Shown here: positions 25,937-30,889 of the stretch, in pieces
How positions within the stretch are numbered: position 1 is the stretch's first letter
Layout: each line of letters starts with the position of its first letter
NCBI RefSeq assembly: GCF_001557235.1
Contig: NZ_LSJI01000162.1
Location: 1 to 30,889 of the forward strand
Length of the DNA stretch: 30,889 bases
Direction of reading: 5' to 3'
Source of the DNA: Phenylobacterium sp. CCH9-H3
Lineage (GTDB): Bacteria; Pseudomonadota; Alphaproteobacteria; Caulobacterales; Caulobacteraceae
Made by a program: the position numbers and the translations under genes
The notes under the pieces: model-generated
Seen by the model: the letters and a program-made list of their open reading frames with translations, nothing else
What the model was told of the DNA's origin: nothing
Database searches by the model: none

Positions 25937-26041
25937 TCAGAAGAACACGTTGAAGCGCATCGCCGAAGCCGGCAGGCGCTCGAGTTCGCGCGCCAGCGGG
26001 GCGAACATCGCGTCCAGGAATTTTTCGATCAGGGCGACCAT
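25937..26041 (-). CDS. Candidate 34-residue small protein
   Basis: ATG at 26041 with GGAG eight bases upstream, stop at 25937-25939. The peptide begins MVALIEKFLDAMFAPLAREL and ends RFNVFF; it reads as an amphipathic helix with a hydrophobic tail. Third codon positions are overwhelmingly G or C, as in true genes here, although the DNA just upstream is AT-richer. The frame stays open further upstream, but that part has low-quality composition, so the short form is preferred. It is convergent with rph across the hairpin and divergent from the thioesterase remnant. I do not recognise a family. Confidence 0.42.
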   Translation of the reverse strand: MVALIEKFLDAMFAPLARELERLPASAMRFNVFF

Positions 26042-26232
26042 CTGCGTCACTCCATTGTGCAGTGCAATGTAGCTGAGCAGATAAGTCTCATACTCGCAGA
26101 ATTCAATGATTTCCCATCTCGGTGAATAAATCTGCGCTGCAATGCCGCATGGGTGCGTTGCGGCGCAGCGTGACGAGGTTGTTGCGGGCCGCGGGCGGAC
26201 CGCCGAGGCTCCGCGCAAACAGAGGGGGGAAC

Positions 26233-26663
26233 ATGTCGGCGACCACCAATCGAACCAGCGTCGAGGACCTGAACCGGGCGAACGTCGGCAAGCTGCCGGG
26301 CCATATCGGCTGACGATCACCGAAGTGGACGATGGCCGGGTCGTCGGGCGGTTCATCGTGCGGCCGGACCTGGTGGCCCACACCGGTTTCCTGCTGGCCG
26401 GCGCCGTGCTTTCGGTGGCCGACATCCTCTGCGCCTATGGCGTTTCGACCGCCTGGCCCGAGGGGGCGAGTGGGTTCACCACCGCCGAGGTCAAATGCAA
26501 CTTCACCGGCACTCTGCGCGAGGGGGAAGCGGTCTGCATCGCCACCCTGCTGCACGGTGGGCGCACGACACAGGTGTGGGACGCGCGTATGGAATCGGCG
26601 GCGACGGGCAAGCTGATGGCCGCCTTCCGTTGTACGCAGGTGATCCTCTACCCGCGGGTCTGA
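26233..26663 (+). pseudogene. PaaI-like hotdog thioesterase with one frameshift
   Basis: The ATG at 26233 follows AGAGGGGGGA and gives MSATTNRTSVEDLNRANVGK then LPGHIG before a TGA at 26311-26313. The conserved continuation, LTITEVDDGRVVGRFIVRPD, is in the -1 frame from C26310 and runs to 26663, including AHTGFLLAGAVLSVADILCA (the hotdog helix with the active-site-like His and Asp) and AEVKCNFTGTLREGEAV. Joining the frames gives about 143 residues, the normal PaaI size. One missing C in GGC-TGACG restores the frame, and no slippery heptamer is seen, so a mutation or sequence error is likelier than programmed slippage. If intact it would be an acyl-CoA thioesterase. Confidence 0.8.
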
Positions 26664-26666
26664 GAT

Positions 26667-26906
26667 CTACTCCCCCTCCTCGTCCAGGAAGCCGTCGTCC
26701 GGGCCGGCCTCGTAGACCAGGAGGTCTCCCGGCTGGCAGTCCAGCTCGCGGCAGAGGGCGGCGAGGGTCGAGAAGCGCACGGCGCGGGCCTTGCCGGTCT
26801 TCAGGATCGAGAGGTTGGCGATGGTCACGCCCACGCGGTCAGCCAACTCGGTCAGCGACATGCGTCGCTCCAGCAGCACGCGGTCGAGGCTTACACGGAT
26901 CGGCAT
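26667..26906 (-). CDS. Xre-family (Cro/CI, YozG-like) regulator
   Basis: 79-residue single-domain helix-turn-helix protein. The HTH is at about residues 17-45 (MSLTELADRVGVTIANLSIL), followed by KTGKARAVRFSTLAALCRELDCQPGDLL, typical of the HTH_26/YozG group, and an acidic tail (DDGFLDEEGE). Genes of this group are regularly coded beside DUF2975 membrane proteins, as here: it follows the DUF2975 gene by nine bases and is probably cotranscribed. It likely autoregulates the unit, with the palindromes at 27755-27807 as candidate sites (inference). The ATG at 26906 is preferred. Its stop lies three bases from the thioesterase stop on the other strand. Confidence 0.88.
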   Translation of the reverse strand: MPIRVSLDRVLLERRMSLTELADRVGVTIANLSILKTGKARAVRFSTLAALCRELDCQPGDLLVYEAGPDDGFLDEEGE

Positions 26907-26915
26907 CGGGCGGAC

Positions 26916-27473
26916 CTAGATCGTGAGTTCGGCTTCGCGGCGCAGGCGCGCGCCTTCGCGGAACACCTCCGCGAGCACGAAGACCACGAGGACGGAGAAC
27001 CAGGCGGTGAGGCTCATGCTGGGCTCGATCCGGTTGACGCCCGGAAGCAGCCAAGCGCTGACCGCCCAGAAGGCGTAGCGGCCGAGTTCCAGCCCCGCGA
27101 GCATCAGGCCGATCAGGCGCAGGCGCGCCACGTTGTCGGGGTGGAAGGGGTCGCCGGCGGTGAGGGTGGCGAAGATGCGCCGGAGCGAGCCCACGATGAC
27201 CAGGATGCCGGCCAGATAGAGGGCGGCGGCCAGGAGGCCGCTGGTGATGGACGAGCCGTTGGTCGCCAGTTCCCCTAGGGCGCTGTCCCGCGCGATCGCG
27301 CCGGGGTCGGTGGCCCGCGTGAGGTTGGCGAGAAGATCAGGATTGAAGCTCAGCAGCAGCGCCGCGAGCGTGATCAGGGAAAGGGCGGCCACGCCGATCC
27401 AGAGGGCTGCGAAGACCACATCCAGAATGATCTTCAGAAAGCTCGAAACCGAACCCGGACCCAAGGCGCGCAT
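26916..27473 (-). CDS. DUF2975-type four-helix membrane protein
   Basis: 185 residues with four hydrophobic segments at about 14-42, 78-98, 120-142 and 152-168. The C-terminus VFVLAEVFREGARLRREAELTI is the hallmark of the DUF2975 family, and LRRIFATLTAGDPFHPDNVARLR is the conserved middle loop. Inner membrane; function unknown. Family members lie next to a small Xre regulator, also true in Bacillus (yoaS/yozG as I recall), suggesting a membrane sensor and regulator pair. The ATG at 27473 has GGGGGAG ten bases before it. A 106-base gap with a nested hairpin separates it from the small membrane peptide gene upstream. Confidence 0.87.
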   Translation of the reverse strand: MRALGPGSVSSFLKIILDVVFAALWIGVAALSLITLAALLLSFNPDLLANLTRATDPGAIARDSALGELATNGSSITSGLLAAALYLAGILVIVGSLRRIFATLTAGDPFHPDNVARLRLIGLMLAGLELGRYAFWAVSAWLLPGVNRIEPSMSLTAWFSVLVVFVLAEVFREGARLRREAELTI

Positions 27474-27504
27474 GCCTGACCAACTCCCCCGTGGTGGTCG
27501 TCTT

Positions 27505-27548
27505 GATCCGCCGCGGCGTGGCCTGTCAGGCCAGGGCCGGGGCGGATC
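27505..27548. repeat. Nested inverted repeat between small ORF and DUF2975 gene
   Basis: The outer arms GATCCGCC (27505-27512) and GGCGGATC (27541-27548) pair perfectly over 8 bp. Inside, TGGCCTG-T-CAGGCCA (27519-27533) is a second perfect repeat. As RNA on the minus strand it would form a two-stem structure 32 bases before the DUF2975 start. No U-tract follows, so it is more likely an mRNA processing or attenuation element than a terminator. Confidence 0.6.
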
Positions 27549-27579
27549 GGACGATCCTCATAAGCTCCGTCGTGGAGTC

Positions 27580-27687
27580 TTAAAGGAAGGCGGCGCGGGC
27601 GGCGATGCTGAGGATCGGCATGGCGGCCAGGACGACCACAAAGGTCATGGCGGCGCGGTCGAGTTGGTTCATGACATTGGCGAACAT
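27580..27687 (-). CDS. Candidate 35-residue single-span membrane peptide
   Basis: ATG at 27687, TAA at 27580-27582. It begins MFANVMNQLDRAAMTFVVVL and continues AAMPILSIAARAAFL: a short polar N-terminus with one Asp and Arg, then a hydrophobic stretch from about residue 14 to 35 able to span the membrane. GAAAGGGA lies about seven bases before the ATG, a strong ribosome site. Codon third positions follow the genome's G/C bias. It is the first gene of a probable unit with the DUF2975 protein and Xre regulator on the same strand. I do not recognise the family; a regulator or partner of the DUF2975 protein, or a toxin-like small hydrophobic peptide, are both possible. Confidence 0.6.
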   Translation of the reverse strand: MFANVMNQLDRAAMTFVVVLAAMPILSIAARAAFL

Positions 27688-27706
27688 TTTCAGTCCCTTT
27701 CAGTTT

Positions 27707-27824
27707 GCTGCACTGCAGCGTTGGGTGGTTCAGGACCCGTCGTCCTGATGTGATTATCGATACGCCCACATCGATTTTCGATCACGTGAATATCGAGTAA
27801 CGATATTAAACTTTTGCAATGCAA
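27707..27824. promoter_or_regulatory. Intergenic array of six inverted repeats
   Basis: Six perfect inverted repeats lie in 118 bases: GCTGCA-C-TGCAGC (27707-27719), TCAGGAC-CCGTC-GTCCTGA (27730-27748), TATCGATA (27755-27762), ATCGA-TTT-TCGAT (27770-27782), AATATCG-AGTAA-CGATATT (27789-27807) and TTGCA-A-TGCAA (27814-27824). The third to fifth share the ATCGA/TATCG core and look like related operator half-sites. The second would form a hairpin in the 5' leader of the small membrane peptide mRNA. The region separates the minus-strand small peptide/DUF2975/Xre unit from the plus-strand methyltransferase and is AT-richer than the rest of the window. Confidence 0.65.
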
Positions 27825-27875
27825 CATGCCTGGGCGCGGACTTGCGTGACGACGGCCGCCGCGCGAAGGGAGGGC

Positions 27876-29042
27876 ATGGAGTTCCAAGAGATCCCTGCTC
27901 CGTTCGACGGCTTCATCCGCGACCTGGTGGCGCGCCGGGGAGCGCCGTCAGGGTTGTTGGACGCGCCGATCGACCCGCGCGATGAGATGTTCTTCAAAGG
28001 GGTGCTGCCGAGTTATGGGGGCGACGTCGGGCGTGCGTCCTTCCGCTATTTCGAATCCGCCGTCCGCACTTTCGAGGTCTACGCCCAGCTCGCCGACAAG
28101 CTCGGCGGCTTCGATCGCCTGGAACGCGTGTTGGACTTCGGCTCCGGCTGGGGCCGGCTGACCCGAGCGCTGTCGCAAGTCATGCCCGCCGACCGCATCT
28201 GGGTCACCGACCTCTACCACGAGGCGGTCGCCTGGCTGGCTGAGACCTATGGCGTTCATGGTGTCCTATCGGCCGAACACCCGGATCGCTTCAAAGTCGA
28301 GGGTTCATTCTCGCTGGTGTTCGCGGCGTCGGTGTTCAGCCACCTGCCAGACGCCCTGTTCAGGGCTTGGCTCCAGCGGCTCTATCGCCTGGTCGCGCCG
28401 AACGGCCTGCTGGCCTTTTCAGTCCACCACTCCGACCTGCTGCCCGAGGGCGAACGGTCGGAAGCGGCGGCGCTGGCTTATCACGGATGGAGCGAGAGCG
28501 GCTCGCTAGGGGCGGACGTCTACGGCATGTCGTATGTGGCCGAGCCCTACGTCGCCGCGGCCGTCCGCGAGCTTCGCCCCGGCCGGCCGCCGCAGATGCG
28601 CCGCTTCGCACGGGGCCTTTTCGAAAATCAGGACCTCTACGTCGTGGCCGGCGACGAGGTCGACATCTCGCGCCTGCACCTGGATATCTCGCCCCTAGGC
28701 GGAATGCGTCCCATGGAGGCGTCGGGGCCCCAGGATGTCGTGCTGCAAGGCTGGGGCGTCGATTTCAACCCGGCCTCGCAAATCGAGCGCGTCGAACTGG
28801 CGATGGGCGATCACGTGGTCGCCACCGCCCAGCCGACCGCGGACAACGAGGCCGCCCTGGCCATCTTCCCCAATCCGCCGAACATGCCCGTGCGCTGGAC
28901 CATGACCGTGCGCCGCGACCAGCTGGAACCCGGGCGGATGCTCCGCGTCGCGCTGCGCAGCGCCAGATCGCAGCGGATCGCCTATGCTTACGCCGCCTCC
29001 CCGGCCGGCGTGGACGACGTGTCCGCGCTGGGCCGCACCTGA
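27876..29042 (+). CDS. SAM-dependent class I methyltransferase with C-terminal beta domain
   Basis: 388 residues from the ATG at 27876, preceded by AAGGGAGG at ideal spacing; a longer in-frame ATG at 27819 sits in the palindrome array and is less likely. The Rossmann methyltransferase domain (about 75-220) has motif [16 protein letters not shown], the acidic strand RIWVTDLY and [14 protein letters not shown], then [17 protein letters not shown] second domain (about 290-375; [20 protein letters not shown]) looks all-beta, similar in style to modules attached to glycan-modifying transferases. The substrate is unknown; sugar or surface polysaccharide methylation is a guess. It lies 19 bases before rdgB and may be cotranscribed with it. 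Confidence 0.85.
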   Translation: MEFQEIPAPFDGFIRDLVARRGAPSGLLDAPIDPRDEMFFKGVLPSYGGDVGRASFRYFESAVRTFEVYAQLADKLGGFDRLERVLDFGSGWGRLTRALSQVMPADRIWVTDLYHEAVAWLAETYGVHGVLSAEHPDRFKVEGSFSLVFAASVFSHLPDALFRAWLQRLYRLVAPNGLLAFSVHHSDLLPEGERSEAAALAYHGWSESGSLGADVYGMSYVAEPYVAAAVRELRPGRPPQMRRFARGLFENQDLYVVAGDEVDISRLHLDISPLGGMRPMEASGPQDVVLQGWGVDFNPASQIERVELAMGDHVVATAQPTADNEAALAIFPNPPNMPVRWTMTVRRDQLEPGRMLRVALRSARSQRIAYAYAASPAGVDDVSALGRT

Positions 29043-29061
29043 CGCACGGAGACCGACACCG

Positions 29062-29661
29062 ATGGCCTTGAAACTGGAGCCTGGGACGCGCCTGGTCGTC
29101 GCCACCCACAACCCCGGTAAGGCCCGCGAACTGGCCGAGATCCTGGACGGGCGGTTCGAGCTTGTTGCGGCCGGTGAGTTGGGCCTGCCCGAGCCGGAGG
29201 AAACGGAAGCGACGTTCGTGGGCAATGCGCTGCTCAAGGCGCGGGCGGCGGCCGATGCCTCGGGGATGATCGCGCTGGCGGACGACTCCGGCCTGTCCGT
29301 GAAGGCGCTGGACGGCGCGCCGGGCATCTTCTCCGCGCGGTGGGCCGGGCCGGACAAGGACTTCGCCATGGCCCTGCGCAAGGTCGAGGAGCGGCTGGAG
29401 GAAGTGGGCGCCGACGACTACTCGGCCTGGTTCACATCGGCCCTGGCCGTCGCCTGGCCGCACGGTCCCGCCGTGGTGGTGGAGGGCCGGGTGGATGGGA
29501 CGCTGACGTTCCCGCCACGGGGTGACAAGGGTTTCGGCTACGACCCGATCTTCGTGCCGAAGGGCCACGACATCACCTTCGGGCAGATGGCGCCGATCTC
29601 GAAGGACGGCATGAGCCATCGGGCGCGCGCCTTCGCCAAGCTCAAGGCCGCCCTGCTTTGA
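29062..29661 (+). CDS. rdgB: dITP/XTP pyrophosphatase RdgB (HAM1 family)
   Basis: House-cleaning enzyme that hydrolyses non-canonical purine nucleotides (dITP, XTP) to monophosphates; 199 residues. The substrate loop is [17 protein letters not shown] (about 13-29), the catalytic metal region is [20 protein letters not shown] with the key Asp pair, and [13 protein letters not shown] plus SHRARAF complete the active site. I chose the ATG at 29062 with GGAGA about ten bases upstream; an earlier start at 28984 would overlap the methyltransferase with unrelated sequence. hemW starts inside its stop codon (TTGA). rdgB-hemW adjacency is conserved in alphaproteobacteria. Confidence 0.96.
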   Translation: MALKLEPGTRLVVATHNPGKARELAEILDGRFELVAAGELGLPEPEETEATFVGNALLKARAAADASGMIALADDSGLSVKALDGAPGIFSARWAGPDKDFAMALRKVEERLEEVGADDYSAWFTSALAVAWPHGPAVVVEGRVDGTLTFPPRGDKGFGYDPIFVPKGHDITFGQMAPISKDGMSHRARAFAKLKAALL

Positions 29662-30764
29662 CCGTCCCGCTCGGGGTCTATGTTCATTGGCCCTATTGCG
29701 CGCGCATCTGCCCCTACTGCGATTTCAACGTGTTCAAGGCCAAGGGCCGGGACGCCGAAGCGGCGGACCTGGCGCGCGCCATCGTCGCCGACCTAGAGGC
29801 CCAGCGGGCGCTGACCGGGCCGCGCGAGCTGGTCTCGGTGTTCTTCGGCGGCGGCACGCCGTCGCTGATGGATCCAGCGTGGGCTGCGGACATCGTGCAG
29901 GCGGCCCGCCGGCTCTGGACCCCCGCGGGCGACCTGGAAGTGAGCCTGGAGGCCAATCCCACCGACGCCGAGGCCGGCCGGTTCGCCGCCCTGGCTGACG
30001 CCGGCGTGAACCGCCTGTCGCTGGGCCTGCAGGCGCTGGACGATGCGGCGCTGAAGTTCCTGGGCCGCAATCACGACGCCGCCCGCCTGTCGCTGGACCT
30101 GATCTACGCCCTTCCGGGCCAGTCCGCGGACGCCTGGTCGGACGAACTGAAGGCGGCCGTCGCCCTCGGCGCCGAGCACCTGTCGCCCTATCAGCTGACC
30201 ATCGAGCCGGGCACCGCCTTCGATCGCGCGGTGCGCCGCGGCACGTTCACGCCGCCCGACGAGGACCTCGCCGCCGACCTCTATGAGACCACCCAGGCGA
30301 CCCTGGAGGCCCAGGGCTTCCACCCCTACGAGGTGTCGAACCACGCCCGTGGGGAGGCGGCCCGTTCGCGCCACAACCTCGTCTACTGGAAAGGCTGGGA
30401 CTACGTAGGCGCCGGCCCCGGGGCCCATGGCCGGCTGACCCTCGGTGGCGTGCGGACGGCGACGACGGCCGCGGATCGCCCGGCCGACTACATCCGCCGT
30501 GTGACGGAGACCGGGACCGGCTTTGCGGTCCGGGAGGCCTTGAGCCCCGTGGAGGCCGCCGAGGAACGCGTGCTGCTGGGCTTGCGCATCGCCGAGGGCG
30601 TCCCCTTCGTGGAACTCGCCGCCCTGGGGCTCGAACCCGCGCACCCCAGGGTCCGCCGTCTCGTGGACCTTGGCCTCTTGGCCGACGATCCGGCGCGCCT
30701 GCGGGCGACGCCGTCGGGCCGGCGGGTTCTGGACCGGCTCACCGCCGAACTGGCCGGCGCCTGA
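29658..30764 (+). CDS. hemW: HemW (radical-SAM heme chaperone), internally shortened
   Basis: Radical-SAM family protein formerly called oxygen-independent coproporphyrinogen oxidase-like; now viewed as a heme chaperone. 368 residues. The cluster motif CARICPYC is Cys14/Cys18/Cys21 and GGGTPS is at 64-69. The C-terminal HemN domain includes [20 protein letters not shown] and [16 protein letters not shown]. The start is TTG at 29658, overlapping the rdgB TGA as TTGA. Oddity: GRNHD (136-140) is followed almost at once by [10 protein letters not shown] (146-155); E. coli HemW has about 15 more residues between these blocks, so one barrel helix seems missing. The frame stays open, so it may be functional, but the loss is worth checking. 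Confidence 0.93.
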   Translation: MTVPLGVYVHWPYCARICPYCDFNVFKAKGRDAEAADLARAIVADLEAQRALTGPRELVSVFFGGGTPSLMDPAWAADIVQAARRLWTPAGDLEVSLEANPTDAEAGRFAALADAGVNRLSLGLQALDDAALKFLGRNHDAARLSLDLIYALPGQSADAWSDELKAAVALGAEHLSPYQLTIEPGTAFDRAVRRGTFTPPDEDLAADLYETTQATLEAQGFHPYEVSNHARGEAARSRHNLVYWKGWDYVGAGPGAHGRLTLGGVRTATTAADRPADYIRRVTETGTGFAVREALSPVEAAEERVLLGLRIAEGVPFVELAALGLEPAHPRVRRLVDLGLLADDPARLRATPSGRRVLDRLTAELAGA

Positions 30765-30889
30765 CTCTCGAAGGCGGCGCGAAGCGGCCGATCCCGGGGT
30801 CGCATGCAACCCTGGCGGCTCGATCTCGGTTGCGCCTGGCATGGTCGCTGAGCTTGCCTTTGCGCGCCGGAGCGGCGAACCCTCCCGCC

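Noticed and set aside
26047..26304. Minus-strand frame of 85 codons overlapping the thioesterase start
   Set aside because: No ribosome site, poor codon pattern, and it overlaps the coherent N-terminus of the thioesterase on the other strand.
26308..26313. Programmed -1 frameshifting in the thioesterase
   Set aside because: There is no X-XXY-YYZ slippery heptamer or convincing downstream structure at the ATC-GGC-TGA site; a lost base is simpler.
25836..29061. Prophage, integron or transposon as the source of the accessory block
   Set aside because: No integrase, transposase, terminal repeats, att-like duplication or tRNA gene was seen.
30765..30889. Short ORF MQPWRLDLGCAWHGR at the right edge
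   Set aside because: Fifteen codons with no ribosome site or conserved context; no gene can be supported in the last 125 bases.

Overview
The window is high-GC DNA with strong G/C third-codon bias. The gene content and order fit the Caulobacterales, with a Caulobacter- or Phenylobacterium-like chromosome the best guess. The evidence is the tsaB-rimI-fur-miaB-phoH-ybeY-corC-lnt run, the murJ/trpS and mutS/glnD neighbourhoods, the hrcA-grpE pair beside rph, a Fur without the C-terminal CxxC pair, and a CHCC zinc-finger protein of the NDUFS6 type. This is an inference from protein signatures, not a database match. No rRNA, tRNA, CRISPR array, integrase, transposase or IS was seen.

Layout. (1) Positions 1-7348, minus strand: a compact housekeeping run reading nfuA-like, tsaB, rimI, fur, miaB, phoH, ybeY, corC, lnt (lnt runs off the left edge). 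It covers tRNA modification (TsaB, MiaB), rRNA and ribosome maturation (YbeY, RimI), iron control (Fur, Nfu) and lipoprotein maturation (Lnt). Many joints overlap or abut, two of them by TTG/TGA overlaps. (2) 7396-11354, minus: universal stress protein, trpS, murJ, a GNAT acetyltransferase. (3) 11434-19295, plus: mutS, glnD and a DEAD-box RNA helicase, with a small basic protein of unknown function on the opposite strand between mutS and glnD. (4) 19299-22039: an orphan ABC ATPase, a zinc-finger protein, and a divergent quinone-reductase-like / HxlR regulator pair with a palindrome between them. (5) 22036-25020, minus: dnaN, a terminator hairpin, grpE and hrcA. (6) 25122-30764, plus: rph, rdgB and hemW, which are commonly near one another in alphaproteobacteria. 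Here rph is separated from rdgB by about 3.2 kb of accessory DNA.

That accessory block (25836-29061) is the least ordinary part. It holds a 34-codon ORF with a good ribosome binding site, a PaaI-like thioesterase broken by one frameshift, and an Xre regulator with a DUF2975-type membrane protein. Directly upstream of that pair is a 35-codon single-span membrane peptide with a strong Shine-Dalgarno sequence. A 120-bp AT-richer intergenic region follows, packed with at least six inverted repeats, and then a SAM-dependent methyltransferase carrying an extra C-terminal domain. The small membrane peptide, the DUF2975 protein and the Xre regulator look like one autoregulated transcription unit; this is the best candidate here for an undescribed small system.

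The last 125 bases (30765-30889) contain no gene I can support. Very long ORFs antisense to mutS, lnt/corC and glnD are artefacts of GC bias and were left out.
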